From Polynucleobacter campilacus (GTDB lineage: Bacteria > Pseudomonadota > Gammaproteobacteria > Burkholderiales > Burkholderiaceae), in the NCBI RefSeq assembly GCF_002206625.1, contig NZ_NGUP01000003.1, positions 332,968 through 396,967 on the forward strand: 64,000 nucleotides of DNA. Direction: 5' to 3'. Below, piece by piece: positions 26,567 to 36,373 of this stretch. Below the pieces are notes generated by a model, which saw only the letters and a list, made by a program, of their open reading frames with translations, was not told the origin of the DNA and did not search any database. The translations under genes and the position numbers were made by a program. The first letter of the stretch is position 1. Every line of letters begins with the position of its first letter.

Positions 26567-27907
26567 TTATTGGCGAAATAATTTTTCCATTTCGCGTCGA
26601 AACTGAATTGCCTGCAGAGTACCGTCGTAATCTACATCACTCCAGCATACTGGTTTGCCAGCAGCAATATCTTTATTAAGCACCATGTTGTGCGCTAAAC
26701 CAATAGGTAGAGCACTGAGCTTCAGAGAGTCAGCAGCAGTCATCAATTTTCCGTAAACGGTAAAGCCACCCTCTCCATCTAATTTCTCACCTGATTTGAG
26801 TGTGCGCTTAGCAGTAGCCACCACGTCGCCCTTCCAATCTCCAGTTGCTCCCGTAGCCTCTCCTCGCACAGCAATACTTGCTACTGAGATACCGAGCTCT
26901 AAACCGATCAAGTGGTAAGGCTTATACATTGCTGCATATTTACCAGTGCTATCTGTTTTTAGGCCGTATTGTGAAAAGCAATCAATCACATATTGGCTGG
27001 GCGCTTCAAATACTGCAAAAACACCCCAACGTAAATCTCTAAATACCGGACGGCCATCTCGCTCAACTGAAGACACTACTTCAACAGTTCCTTTTTGTTT
27101 CAGAATTCCACCTTCAGATACAGGACGGAAGATATGCGGCAAGTCATCCACTCCGCAAGGTGGAAACTCTAAGCCATTACTAGGGGGAATTAAGTCGCAA
27201 GCATTTGATACTGCGGCCATTTCAAGGGCTGACTTCGTTCCATCCAAAAATGAATTGAACATTTGTGCATTAAAGTCGCCACCAGCAACTTGCGCTTCAG
27301 AAAAGCCATAATGGCCCCAAACTGTATCTGGTGTCGACTGGTGATAGATAGGTAGATACTTAGTACCCTTACCTGCACACACTACTTCTAAGCCAATCGT
27401 TCTTGCCCAATCTACTAATTCTGCAATGAGAGCGGGCTGATCACCTGAGGCCATTGAATAAATCACGCCAGCCTCTGCTGCCTTGCGCGCAAGCAAGGGT
27501 CCAGCCAAAACATCTGCTTCGACGTTGACCATAATGATGTGTTTGCGATGGTCAAAACACAGCAATGCATGACGAATACCGGCCGCCGGGCTACCCGTAG
27601 AATCGATCACAATATCGATGTGCTCACTAGCAATCATTTTTTCTGCATCGTCAGTCACAAAAGTGGCCCCTGACTTAGCGGCATCTTGTAGCGAAGTAGC
27701 GCTGTAACGAGGTACATCCCAACCTACACGAGCAAGCGATTCTTTAGCCCGTGTGGGAGATAGATCAGCCACTGCAACTAAATGAATGCCTGGAGTCCGT
27801 GGTGCTTGCGAGAGATACATAGAGCCAAATTTACCTGCGCCAATAATGCCCACGCGAACAGGATTATTGTTCGCGGCACGTGCTTTTAGCTTTTGAATAA
27901 GGGACAT
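26567..27907 (-). CDS. NAD(P)-dependent oxidoreductase with C-terminal SAF domain (COG4091-like)
   Basis: A 446-residue protein. The N-terminal Rossmann motif V-G-I-I-G-A-G-K-F-G is near 19-28. The middle resembles homoserine-dehydrogenase/Gfo-type folds (V-I-D-S-T-G-S-P near 99), and the last about 90 residues fit an SAF domain (V-L-N-K-D-I-A-A-G-K-P-V). Such proteins are annotated as predicted homoserine dehydrogenases or wrongly as FlgA. Several belong to sugar-acid or branched-acid catabolism. It lies 74 bp after the E1 gene on the same strand, probably in one operon with E2-E1. The substrate is not known. Confidence 0.82.
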   Translation of the reverse strand: MSLIQKLKARAANNNPVRVGIIGAGKFGSMYLSQAPRTPGIHLVAVADLSPTRAKESLARVGWDVPRYSATSLQDAAKSGATFVTDDAEKMIASEHIDIVIDSTGSPAAGIRHALLCFDHRKHIIMVNVEADVLAGPLLARKAAEAGVIYSMASGDQPALIAELVDWARTIGLEVVCAGKGTKYLPIYHQSTPDTVWGHYGFSEAQVAGGDFNAQMFNSFLDGTKSALEMAAVSNACDLIPPSNGLEFPPCGVDDLPHIFRPVSEGGILKQKGTVEVVSSVERDGRPVFRDLRWGVFAVFEAPSQYVIDCFSQYGLKTDSTGKYAAMYKPYHLIGLELGISVASIAVRGEATGATGDWKGDVVATAKRTLKSGEKLDGEGGFTVYGKLMTAADSLKLSALPIGLAHNMVLNKDIAAGKPVCWSDVDYDGTLQAIQFRREMEKLFRQ

Positions 27908-27981
27908 CTAAAAATCTCCAGTTAATTCGGTATTAAGTAATAGGCAATAGAGGGAAGATCATAAGGCATCAAGAGAAAAGA

Positions 27982-30621
27982 TCATTTTTTCAATGATTCT
28001 TTTGCTACCTTATAAATACTGTCTGCATTGACGCCAAAATATTCACGTAATGCTGCCCTCGTGTCACTTCTGCCGAAACCATCAGTACCGAGCGTAATAT
28101 ATTGTCTGCCTTCAGGAATATAGGCACGAATACTTTCTGGGAGCGCATGTACATAGTCTGTAGCAGCCACAATCGGGCCATGTCCCTCAGTAAGCGTTTG
28201 ACTAATAAATGCATGTTCGGTGCCAGTCTCACCAGAAAGTCTTGCCTGTTCTTTTGCCTTACCATCTCTAGATAATTCACTCCAACTGGTCACACTAAAG
28301 ATATCAACATTAATGCCAGTGTTAGCAAGCATGTCTGCTGCCTTCAGCACCTCAGTCATGATGGCTCCAGAACCTAGCAAAGTTACACAAGAGTTACTAT
28401 CCCCATTGCTAGCTTTTACCGTCTTTAATTTATAGCAGCCACGAATCACGCCCTCGACAGCATTCTCAGGCAAATCAGGCTGAGCATAGTTTTCATTCAT
28501 GAGAGTGATGTAATAGAACAAATCTTTTTGATCAACTAACATATCGCGCATACCTTGATCCACAATCACCGCCAACTCGCCTGCAAAAGCAGGGTCGTAT
28601 GCCTTGCAATTGGGGATAGTTCCAGCAACGAGCTGGCTACTACCATCTTGGTGCTGCAAACCTTCACCGCCCAATGTTGTTCTACCGGAGGTTGCTCCTA
28701 ATAAAAATCCCCTAGCGCGTTGATCAGCGGCTGCCCAAATAGCATCACCAATACGCTGAAACCCAAACATCGAATAGTAGATATAGAAAGGCAGCATTGC
28801 GATGCCGTGTACGCTATAGCTAGTTGCTGCAGCAGTCCAACTTGCAATGGCACCCGCCTCACTAATGCCCTCTTCCAGAATTTGCCCGTCTAATGCTTCT
28901 CGATAACTCAAAACCGAACCAATATCTTCTGGTTCATAGCGCTGACCTACGCTCGAGTAAATACCAACCTGCTTAAATAAATTGGCCATCCCAAATGTCC
29001 GCGCCTCATCGGCCACAATCGGTACGACCCTAGGCCCAAGCTCTTTATCTTTCAGTAAATTTCCAAGCATGCGGACAAAAGCCATCGTCGTCGACATCTC
29101 TTTTGATTCAGCCTTGATTGCAAAAGCTGCATAAGAATCAATATCTGGAATATTTAATTTGTCACATTCTGAATAACGTTTAGGCAGCTGACCGCCGAGC
29201 TTAGTACGTTGCTCTTTTAAATACTTCAGTTCTTCACTATTTTCATCAGGCCTAAAGAAGGTAAGGCTAGTAGCTTGCTCATCTGTTAAGGGCAAATTGA
29301 ATCGATTGCGATAGGCAATCAAAGCCTCGTCATCTAACTTTTTCTGGCTATGGGTAGTCATTTTTCCTTGACCAGCATTGCCCATGCCATAACCTTTTTT
29401 GGTATGAGCCAGGATCACTGTTGGCTGACCTGCATGATTAGCTGCAGCTTGATAGGCCGCATGAATTTTGACTAAATCATGACCACCTCTTTTGAGCCGA
29501 TCAATTTGTTCATCCGTCATACCCTGAGCAAGCCTAGCTAATTCTTCATTTTGACCAAAGAAATTTTTACGATTAAAACTGCCATCTTTTGCAGCAAAAG
29601 TTTGCATTTGTCCATCAACAGTTTGAGCAAACGCTTTTACTAATGCTCCAGTAGTGTCTCTGGCAAAGAGCCCATCCCAATCACTTCCCCATACCAACTT
29701 AATGACATTCCAACCAGAACCTCTAAAGAGTTTTTCGAGCTCATCAATAATTCTGCCATTGCCACGCACAGGTCCATCCAAGCGTTGCAAGTTGCAATTG
29801 ACTACCCAAACCAAGTTATCCAGCTTTTCTCTAGACGCCAATGTTAGGGCACTCATACTTTCCGGCTCATCCATCTCACCATCACCAAATACACCCCAAA
29901 CTTTCCTGGTGGAGCAATCTAACAATTTGCGATCACTCAGATAGCGCATAAAGCGTGCATGGTAAATAGAGCTGATTGGGCCAATTCCCATGGAACCCGT
30001 TGGGAATTGCCAAAAATCAGGCATCAACCAAGGATGTGGATAGCTTGATAAGCCTCGCGCCCCAGATTCAGGTGCAGTAATTTCACGCCTGTAATGTAAA
30101 AGATCATTCTCTGTCAGTCTGCCTTCTAGATAAGCGCGCGCATATACCCCGGGAGCACTATGAGGCTGAAAGAAAACTAAGTCTCCGCGCTCTTTGGCAT
30201 CTCCGCCCTCAGTTCTGGCGCGGAAAAAATGATTAAAACCCACTTCAAATAAATCTGCTGCGCTAGCGTAGCTGGCAATATGGCCACCCAACTCCCCATA
30301 CGCTTCATTTGCTTTTGCAACCATAGCGAGTGCATTCCACCTCATCAAAGATGCGAGTTTTTCTTCAATCGCTAGGTCTCCAGGGAATGGAGGTTGCTCA
30401 TTCACTGGGATTGAATTGACATAAGGCGTCACTAAATCTGGCTCCCAATTAATTTGATTTTTATTCGCTAGCCTTAGCAAACTATCTAAAATGAATTTAG
30501 CCCGTGCACCATCACCCGAGGCTAGCAAGTCCATAAATGCCTCGTTCCACTCTGCGGTTTCTGCAGGATCAGTATCAACGTGCTCAAGATTTAAATATTT
30601 TTTAATGTCGGGAGCGTTCAT
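27982..30621 (-). CDS. AceE-type 2-oxoacid dehydrogenase E1 (homodimeric)
   Basis: An 879-residue thiamine-diphosphate enzyme that decarboxylates a 2-oxo acid and passes the acyl group to lipoyl-E2. ThDP-Mg motif: G-D-G-E-M-D-E-P-E-S near 245, ending in V-V-N-C-N-L-Q-R-L-D-G-P-V-R-G-N. The S-Y-P-H-P-W-L-M-P-D-F-W-Q-F-P-T segment and the length match the AceE family. Pairing with an atypical E2 and a divergent Lrp gene resembles the P. putida mde locus, where the AceE homolog MdeB uses 2-oxobutyrate. So it may be a second, specialised complex rather than housekeeping pyruvate dehydrogenase; this is inference. It begins 34 bp after the E2 gene. Confidence 0.88.
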   Translation of the reverse strand: MNAPDIKKYLNLEHVDTDPAETAEWNEAFMDLLASGDGARAKFILDSLLRLANKNQINWEPDLVTPYVNSIPVNEQPPFPGDLAIEEKLASLMRWNALAMVAKANEAYGELGGHIASYASAADLFEVGFNHFFRARTEGGDAKERGDLVFFQPHSAPGVYARAYLEGRLTENDLLHYRREITAPESGARGLSSYPHPWLMPDFWQFPTGSMGIGPISSIYHARFMRYLSDRKLLDCSTRKVWGVFGDGEMDEPESMSALTLASREKLDNLVWVVNCNLQRLDGPVRGNGRIIDELEKLFRGSGWNVIKLVWGSDWDGLFARDTTGALVKAFAQTVDGQMQTFAAKDGSFNRKNFFGQNEELARLAQGMTDEQIDRLKRGGHDLVKIHAAYQAAANHAGQPTVILAHTKKGYGMGNAGQGKMTTHSQKKLDDEALIAYRNRFNLPLTDEQATSLTFFRPDENSEELKYLKEQRTKLGGQLPKRYSECDKLNIPDIDSYAAFAIKAESKEMSTTMAFVRMLGNLLKDKELGPRVVPIVADEARTFGMANLFKQVGIYSSVGQRYEPEDIGSVLSYREALDGQILEEGISEAGAIASWTAAATSYSVHGIAMLPFYIYYSMFGFQRIGDAIWAAADQRARGFLLGATSGRTTLGGEGLQHQDGSSQLVAGTIPNCKAYDPAFAGELAVIVDQGMRDMLVDQKDLFYYITLMNENYAQPDLPENAVEGVIRGCYKLKTVKASNGDSNSCVTLLGSGAIMTEVLKAADMLANTGINVDIFSVTSWSELSRDGKAKEQARLSGETGTEHAFISQTLTEGHGPIVAATDYVHALPESIRAYIPEGRQYITLGTDGFGRSDTRAALREYFGVNADSIYKVAKESLKK

Positions 30622-30655
30622 GAAAAATTCCTTTGTCTCTTTTTATGCTTTAAAT

Positions 30656-31621
30656 TCACAACATCACTTTACGAAAGTCGCCCAATATCTGGGTAAGATA
30701 GTTAGTGAAATGGGTTGCTAAGGCGCCATCAATAACGCGATGATCTGCAGTCATTGAAAGCGGGCACATCAGGCGCGGAACAAATTGTGTGCCATCCCAA
30801 ACTGGCCTCATGGCAGACTTATTGGCTGCCAGAATAGCTACCTCTGGTGCATTCACAATCGGGGCACAGTAGGTGCCGCCAATTCCACCCAATGAAGAGA
30901 TCGTAAAACTCGCGCCCTGCATCTGATCTGGTTTCAGCCTTCCTTCGCGAGCTAGTATGGCCAGGGCAGCAGTTTCTGCCGCAATTTCTCGAATGCCTTT
31001 CTGATCTACATTCCGAATCACCGGAACGACTAGGCCACCCTTAGTATCTACGGCAAACCCAATATGGAAATATTTTTTCAAGATGAGATCTTCACCGTCA
31101 AGTGAAGAATTGAATGTTGGATACTTCTTGAGAGCAGCAACAGCGGCCTTAATTAAGAATGCTAATAAGGTAATTTTTACCTCGTCTTTTTTATTTTCTT
31201 GATTCAACTGAGCGCGAAACTCTTCAAGTTCAGTGATATCCGCATCATCGTGATAAGTTACGGCTGGAATCATCGCCCAATTGCGCGCAAGATTAGCGGC
31301 TGAAACCTTCTGAATTCGACTGCGAGCTTGACGCTCTATTTCTCCAAACTTTGCAAAGTCCACCTTAGGCCAAGGCAATAGATCAAAGCCGACATTGCCT
31401 AGTGGCACTTGAGGAGAGCTTTCTTTTGCCAACATTGAGCGCTTGATAAATTGCCCAATATCTTCTTTAGTAATTCGGCCCCTTTGGCCGCTGCCTTGAA
31501 CCTGCCTAATATCAACACCAAATTCACGGGCAAATTTTCTGGTCGAGGGGCCAGCCCAGCACTCAGACCTCATCATGGCTGGATCTTTTTGGACCCCTGG
31601 AAACGCAATTTCAATACCCAC
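30656..31621 (-). CDS. 2-oxoacid dehydrogenase E2 acyltransferase lacking a lipoyl domain
   Basis: 321 residues from a GTG start at 31621, with a strong GGAGG just upstream, so this start is well supported. Residues about 24-58 are the peripheral subunit-binding domain ([12 protein letters not shown], then [13 protein letters not shown]). Residues about 90-321 are the catalytic core ending D-H-R-V-I-D-G-A (H294, D298). Normal E2 proteins begin with one to three lipoyl domains containing D-K-A; none is present, and there is no room upstream because the Lrp gene starts 135 bp away on the other strand. It may use lipoyl domains from another complex, or be a core-only partner of the adjacent E1. 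Confidence 0.87.
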   Translation of the reverse strand: MGIEIAFPGVQKDPAMMRSECWAGPSTRKFAREFGVDIRQVQGSGQRGRITKEDIGQFIKRSMLAKESSPQVPLGNVGFDLLPWPKVDFAKFGEIERQARSRIQKVSAANLARNWAMIPAVTYHDDADITELEEFRAQLNQENKKDEVKITLLAFLIKAAVAALKKYPTFNSSLDGEDLILKKYFHIGFAVDTKGGLVVPVIRNVDQKGIREIAAETAALAILAREGRLKPDQMQGASFTISSLGGIGGTYCAPIVNAPEVAILAANKSAMRPVWDGTQFVPRLMCPLSMTADHRVIDGALATHFTNYLTQILGDFRKVML

Positions 31622-31715
31622 AACCCCTCCAAAAATTGACGGCTGTACCTAAGGCTTAATTTTGTAGGATTACAGTCAAAATAGGATGCTAATTATTGGT
31701 CATAAACGATAATTT

Positions 31716-31732
31716 TCAGCATAATATGCTGA
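31716..31732. promoter_or_regulatory. Palindrome in the Lrp/E2-E1 divergent promoter
   Basis: TCAGCAT-AAT-ATGCTGA is a perfect 17-bp palindrome, 25 bp before the lrp-like ATG and within the A/T-rich divergent region 31622-31756. A looser dyad ATTAT...ATAAT lies just upstream. Lrp/AsnC proteins bind such sites and usually control themselves and the divergent genes. The palindrome is direct observation; the binding is inferred. Confidence 0.6.
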
Positions 31733-31756
31733 TATATGTAATATTTTAGGAATTTT

Positions 31757-32221
31757 ATGAAACTAGACCCCATAGATATCAGAATATTGAATGAACTACA
31801 AAATGACAGCTCCCATAGCAATGTGGAGTTAGCTAAGCGGGTTCACCTATCACCATCACCCTGCTTGATGAGGGTAAAGGCTCTGAAAGATAAAGGCGTT
31901 ATCCGTAACTATGTTGCACTAGCTGATCCCAAGATTTTGGGGCTTGGCTTAAACGTCTTTATCTCGATTAGCCTGAAAGAGCAATCTAAAGAGGCCTTAG
32001 CGCAATTTGAACAACGCATCTCTGAGCACGATGAAGTGATGGAGTGCTATCTCATGACTGGTGATAGCGACTATTTAATTCGGGTAGCAGTCGCCGATAT
32101 GGGCGCACTGGAAAAATTTATCCTAGAGCAACTCACGCCAATACCTGGAATTGAAAAAATTCGGTCTAGCTTTGCCTTAAAGCAAGTACGCTATAAAACT
32201 GCTTTACCATTACCTAAGTAA
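31757..32221 (+). CDS. Lrp/AsnC family transcriptional regulator
   Basis: A 154-residue regulator. The N-terminal helix-turn-helix is in D-I-R-I-L-N-E-L-Q-N-D and L-A-K-R-V-H-L-S-P-S-P-C-L-M-R-V. The RAM/effector domain contains M-E-C-Y-L-M-T-G-D-S-D-Y-L-I-R-V, the usual amino-acid-binding turn. Typical length. It is divergent from the E2-E1 operon, so it likely senses an amino acid or its oxo acid and controls that operon, as BkdR and MdeR do in Pseudomonas. Confidence 0.92.
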   Translation: MKLDPIDIRILNELQNDSSHSNVELAKRVHLSPSPCLMRVKALKDKGVIRNYVALADPKILGLGLNVFISISLKEQSKEALAQFEQRISEHDEVMECYLMTGDSDYLIRVAVADMGALEKFILEQLTPIPGIEKIRSSFALKQVRYKTALPLPK

Positions 32222-32270
32222 ATATTGGGCAATATAGAATTTATCTGAGACATTTATTAGAAAGAAAGTA

Positions 32271-33032
32271 ATGCCACAAACAAATAATAAGGTAGCGCTC
32301 GTCACTGGAGCTGGAGTAGGGATTGGAAGAGCAGCGGCAAAGGCACTTCTCAAAGGTGGATACCAAGTCGTTCTCACTGGACGCAATCTAGAAAAACTAG
32401 AAAAAGCAATTGTTGATATCGGCGGAAGTAATGAAAACTGTCTAGCGGTTACCTGTGACGTTGGTAAACCAGAGCAAGTAAAGAAATTATTTGCCGCGCT
32501 AAAGGAACGTTTTGGACGTATTGACGTATTGTTTAATAACGCAGGTATTGGTGCGCCCGCGATTCCGATGGAAGACCTGACATATGAGCAGTGGATGAAT
32601 GTTGTGAATTCAAATCTCTGTGGTGCCTTCTTATGTTCTCAAGAAGCCATTCGCATGATGAAAGCGCAATCTCCGCAAGGCGGCAGAATTATCAATAATG
32701 GTTCAATCTCTGCGCATGCTCCAAGACCCATGTCAGCACCCTACTCTGCTACTAAACATGGAATTAGCGGTTTGACAAAAACAATTGCGCTAGATGGCCG
32801 TCCATTTAATATTGCTTGCGGTCAAATTGATATTGGCAACGCAGCAACAGAAATGACTGAACGTATGGCTGCCGGCATCATGCAGGCCGATCAATCCATT
32901 AAGGTTGAGCCGCGCATGGATGTAGAGCACGTTGGAGAGGCTGTTTTGCATATGGCGCAACTGCCACTAGAGAGCAATATTCTGTCGATGACCATCATGG
33001 CGACCAAGATGCCTTTTGTTGGCAGAGGCTAA
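32271..33032 (+). CDS. SDR family oxidoreductase
   Basis: A 253-residue classical short-chain dehydrogenase. The cofactor motif is T-G-A-G-V-G-I-G at 12-19, N-N-A-G is at 89-92, and the catalytic triad is S145, Y158, K162 (Y-S-A-T-K). T-G-R-N near 36 suggests NADP preference. Substrate unknown. It starts 49 bp after the Lrp gene and is followed 30 bp later by a Bug protein, so these may share a transcript. Confidence 0.9.
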   Translation: MPQTNNKVALVTGAGVGIGRAAAKALLKGGYQVVLTGRNLEKLEKAIVDIGGSNENCLAVTCDVGKPEQVKKLFAALKERFGRIDVLFNNAGIGAPAIPMEDLTYEQWMNVVNSNLCGAFLCSQEAIRMMKAQSPQGGRIINNGSISAHAPRPMSAPYSATKHGISGLTKTIALDGRPFNIACGQIDIGNAATEMTERMAAGIMQADQSIKVEPRMDVEHVGEAVLHMAQLPLESNILSMTIMATKMPFVGRG

Positions 33033-33062
33033 TGATTAATTAAGAACCGTCCAGGATAGATC

Positions 33063-34046
33063 ATGAAAAATACACATCTTCGTAAATGGATTCGCCTTGC
33101 AATTACTGTTGCATTATTACCAAGCTTAAATGCAATATCTGCTCCAGAAAATGATTACCCAAGTCGTCCAATAAAAATTGTGATTCCTTTTCCAGCCGGA
33201 GGGAGTACTGACGCCATGGCTCGTAATATAGGTCCAGCGCTTGGTAAAGTCCTTGGCCAATCGATTGTGATTGAGAATAAATCTGGAGCATCTGGCACGG
33301 TAGGTGCAGACTTTGTTGCAAAAGCTACTCCTGATGGATATACCCTACTCATGGGAACTCTACATCTCACAATTGCTCAATCTGTTTTCCCAAAACTAAA
33401 TTACCGTATTGATAAAGATTTGGTACCCATTGGAACTGTAGGATTGATCCCTAATGTTGTAGTAGTAAATGCGTCCGTCCCAGCCAATAACATCAAAGAA
33501 TTAGTTGCCCTAGCTAAAGCCAATCCTGAAAAATATGATTACGCTTCAGTGGGGCCAGGCTCAGCTCATCACCTGATTGGGGAGATGTTCAAAATCAAAA
33601 CTGGGGCAAACTTAACCCACATTCCCTATCGCGGGAGCGCGCCCGCTGTTGTAGATTTACTTGGGGGCCAAGTATCAGTCATGTTTGATACGATACCTTC
33701 GGCTCTTCCTCATATTAGAGATGGAAAAACAAAAGCGTTAGCAGTCACTACTGCAAAACGCTCAAGCGTCCTACCAAATGTACCCACGCTGATTGAATCT
33801 GGGATTGCAATAGATGTAGGTACCTGGAATGGCTTAATGGCGCCCGCAGGCACTGACCCAGCCATCATCGACAAACTGAATCGAGCAATTGTGACTGTGC
33901 TCAATGATCCTGATATGCGAAAACAACTACAAGCCCTTGGTATTGAGCCCTTGCCAAGCTCGCCGGCAGAACTCAAGGCGCGCATCAACAAAGAAATCGT
34001 TGACTATAGTAATTTAGCTAAAGAATTGAAACTCAGTGTTGAGTAA
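33063..34046 (+). CDS. Bug/TctC-family tripartite tricarboxylate-type binding protein
   Basis: A 327-residue periplasmic protein with a Sec signal (about 1-26, ending A-I-S-A). The Bug signature follows: Y-P-S-R-P-I-K-I-V-I-P-F-P-A-G-G-S-T-D near 32-50, then G-A-D-F-V-A-K-A-T-P-D-G-Y-T-L-L and P-Y-R-G-S-A-P-A. Burkholderiales carry many such proteins, often as orphans without TctA/TctB, as here. The ligand is probably a carboxylate, unknown. Its stop lies 8 bp from that of the convergent carbonic anhydrase gene. Confidence 0.92.
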   Translation: MKNTHLRKWIRLAITVALLPSLNAISAPENDYPSRPIKIVIPFPAGGSTDAMARNIGPALGKVLGQSIVIENKSGASGTVGADFVAKATPDGYTLLMGTLHLTIAQSVFPKLNYRIDKDLVPIGTVGLIPNVVVVNASVPANNIKELVALAKANPEKYDYASVGPGSAHHLIGEMFKIKTGANLTHIPYRGSAPAVVDLLGGQVSVMFDTIPSALPHIRDGKTKALAVTTAKRSSVLPNVPTLIESGIAIDVGTWNGLMAPAGTDPAIIDKLNRAIVTVLNDPDMRKQLQALGIEPLPSSPAELKARINKEIVDYSNLAKELKLSVE

Positions 34047-34054
34047 TGAAAAAC

Positions 34055-34579
34055 TTAGGCGATCTTTTTAAGCGTCTTGATGTAGCGCTGTGCATTCTTG
34101 ATATAGCGTCCAGCAATATCCTCAATACCAGCGATTTGCTCTAGGCTTAATGTTTTTACTACCTTAGCGGGTGAGCCAATAATCATTGAGCCATCCGGAA
34201 ACTCTTTGCCCTCGGTTACTAGGGCTCCAGCTCCCACCAAACAGTTTTTACCAATCTTGGCGCCATTTAAGATGACCGCGCCGATGCCAATCAGACTTCC
34301 GTCACCGATATGGCAGCCATGAAGCATGACTTGATGACCTACTGTGACATTCTTGCCAACCATGAGCGGAAAGCCAGGATCGGCATGTAAAACCGATGCA
34401 TCTTGAATGTTGCTACCTTCACCGATTTGAATGAGATCGTTATCAGCACGGATCACGACTTTAGGCCAGATACTCACATTTTTACGAAGCTCTACTTTTC
34501 CGATCACCTCAGCGCTCTGGGCAACCCAAGCACCCTCAGATAGCTGAGGAGCATTTCCGTCTAGTTCAAATATAGCCAT
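34055..34579 (-). CDS. Gamma-carbonic anhydrase family protein (YrdA-like)
   Basis: A 174-residue left-handed beta-helix of hexapeptide repeats ([LIV]-G-x-x-x-x). Zinc-ligand histidines are in V-L-H-A-D and G-H-Q-V-M-L-H-G-C near 69-92, as in gamma-carbonic anhydrases. Some members are active, others bind metal without activity; not decided here. It lies downstream of amtB on the same strand with a 45-bp gap. Confidence 0.9.
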   Translation of the reverse strand: MAIFELDGNAPQLSEGAWVAQSAEVIGKVELRKNVSIWPKVVIRADNDLIQIGEGSNIQDASVLHADPGFPLMVGKNVTVGHQVMLHGCHIGDGSLIGIGAVILNGAKIGKNCLVGAGALVTEGKEFPDGSMIIGSPAKVVKTLSLEQIAGIEDIAGRYIKNAQRYIKTLKKIA

Positions 34580-34624
34580 GACTCATTATAGGTATGAATC
34601 AGGCTATACAGAAAGAGTATGAAA

Positions 34625-35827
34625 CTACCAATTAGGCTCGCGGTCTGGAGTAGAAGAAATGCGATGCACACTCAAATCCGCGCCATCATATTCCTCCTCC
34701 TGGGACATCCGAATACCAAACACTACCTTGAGCGCTCCGTAGACCACAAATCCACCAAGCAAGGCTATACCGACACCAAGTAAGCTGCCAATCAGTTGAC
34801 CTGTAAAGGTGACGCCACCGATACCGCCTAGGGCTTTCGTTCCAAAAATACCGGCAGCCAATCCGCCCCAAAGCCCGCATAAGCCATGTAGCGGCCAAAC
34901 ACCCAGAACATCATCGATCTTCCAGCGGTTTTGTACGAAGGTAAACATATAAACAAACAATGCACCCGCCACTAAGCCAACGAATAATGCGCCAATCGGA
35001 TGCATCAAATCAGATCCCGCACAAACAGCGACTAAACCTGCAAGAGGACCGTTGTATACAAAGCCTGGATCGTTGCGGCCAACTACCCAGGCTGCGAGTG
35101 TGCCGCCAACCATCGCCATCAATGAGTTCATTGCGACTAAGCCGCTGATCTTATCAATCGTTTGCGCACTCATCACATTAAAACCAAACCAACCTACCGC
35201 AAGAATCCATGCGCCTAAGGCAAGAAACGGAATGCTTGAAGGTGGGTGCGCAGAAATCTGACCATCTTTGGTGTAGCGCCCACGACGCGCCCCCAAAAGA
35301 ATCACTGCTGGCAAAGCAATCCAGCCACCTACTGCGTGAACCACTATTGAGCCAGCAAAGTCATGAAACTCTTCGCCAGTCAACCCCTTGATCCACGCCT
35401 GAATACCGTAGTGTTGATTCCATGCGATACCTTCAAAGAAGGGATAAACAAAACCCACCAATACAAATGTAGCAATCAGTTGTGGATTAAATTTAGCGCG
35501 CTCCGCAATACCGCCAGATACAATTGCAGGAATAGCAGCAGCAAAAGTAAGCAAGAAGAAAAACTTCACTAACTCATAACCATTTTTCTCAGCCAGTAAT
35601 TCTGCGCCGGAGAAAAAGCTCACGCCATAAGCAATGCTGTATCCAATAAAAAAATAAGCAATGGTTGAAACTGCAAAGTCCACCAAGATTTTGACCAGCG
35701 CATTAACTTGGTTCTTTTTGCGTACCGTTCCTAACTCTAAGAAAGCAAAACCAGCATGCATGGCCAGAACCATAATTGCACCAAGCAAAATGAATAAAGC
35801 ATCAGTACCTGTTTTCAAAATTTCCAT
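34625..35827 (-). CDS. amtB: Ammonium transporter
   Basis: An 11-helix ammonium channel of 400 residues from the ATG at 35827, which has a GAGGGG Shine-Dalgarno. The frame is open to 35878 but the added N-terminus is hydrophilic and unsupported. Pore twin histidines appear in F-A-G-S-I-V-V-H-A-V-G-G and P-L-H-G-L-C-G-L-W-G. The C-terminal tail includes E-E-E-Y-D-G-A-D-L-S, where GlnK-type regulators usually act. No glnK gene is adjacent. It diverges from the Rap1a-like gene across 136 bp. Confidence 0.94.
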   Translation of the reverse strand: MEILKTGTDALFILLGAIMVLAMHAGFAFLELGTVRKKNQVNALVKILVDFAVSTIAYFFIGYSIAYGVSFFSGAELLAEKNGYELVKFFFLLTFAAAIPAIVSGGIAERAKFNPQLIATFVLVGFVYPFFEGIAWNQHYGIQAWIKGLTGEEFHDFAGSIVVHAVGGWIALPAVILLGARRGRYTKDGQISAHPPSSIPFLALGAWILAVGWFGFNVMSAQTIDKISGLVAMNSLMAMVGGTLAAWVVGRNDPGFVYNGPLAGLVAVCAGSDLMHPIGALFVGLVAGALFVYMFTFVQNRWKIDDVLGVWPLHGLCGLWGGLAAGIFGTKALGGIGGVTFTGQLIGSLLGVGIALLGGFVVYGALKVVFGIRMSQEEEYDGADLSVHRISSTPDREPNW

Positions 35828-35963
35828 GAAATTTCCCCTCTTATTTTTTGCATCATTATGGGGAAAAAATAATCCCAAATAAGTGCCAAATGCACCTATT
35901 TAGTGCGTTAATTGGTCCAATATATGGTTTATGATGAAATTTCATATACCTTAGGGGGAACCC

Positions 35964-36326
35964 ATGAAGAAATTCCTTGTTGTTTTGGCAGCTTTTGCAG
36001 CATTTTCTGGCCTAGCTCAGGCCCAAGAAACCATCAAAGTGTTGAGCACCCAAGAATTGGCAAATGTTTGCAAACTTCCCGCAAGCCCAGAATCCCGTAG
36101 TTTTTGTATCGGATTTACAACTGCTGTTTATGAAACCTATTTAGCAACACGTCACCCACAACGTGCCAAGCCATTTATTTGCGTTAAGCAGCCGGCCCCT
36201 GCGCGCGATGAAGTGATCGGTGATTTTGTAAAGTTTGCACAATCGAATCAACAAGTAGCTGATAAACCAGCTTCAGGTGTGTTTTTAGGTTTTATGGCTA
36301 CACGCTTTCCTTGCGCTAGCAAGTAA
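35964..36326 (+). CDS. Rap1a/Tai-like secreted small protein
   Basis: 120 residues with a clear Sec signal (1 to about 20, A-Q-A). The mature protein has four cysteines in N-V-C, S-F-C-I-G-F, F-I-C-V and F-P-C, with the C-x-G-F-x-x-x-V-Y spacing seen in the Rap1a/Tai family. Some members are immunity proteins against type VI secretion amidases. No effector or secretion gene is near, so it may be an orphan or serve another role. A strong Shine-Dalgarno (AGGGGG) precedes the ATG. Next gene after 47 bp is a lipoprotein. Confidence 0.75.
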   Translation: MKKFLVVLAAFAAFSGLAQAQETIKVLSTQELANVCKLPASPESRSFCIGFTTAVYETYLATRHPQRAKPFICVKQPAPARDEVIGDFVKFAQSNQQVADKPASGVFLGFMATRFPCASK

Positions 36327-36373
36327 TTTAGACAACCTAGTAAACGCAAAATATATTTAAAGGATCAGTTGAT

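Noticed and set aside
26573..26595. GCGAAAT-N9-ATTTCGC stem as terminator for the LysR gene
   Set aside because: It falls inside the last codons of the convergent dehydrogenase gene and has no T-run on the plus strand.
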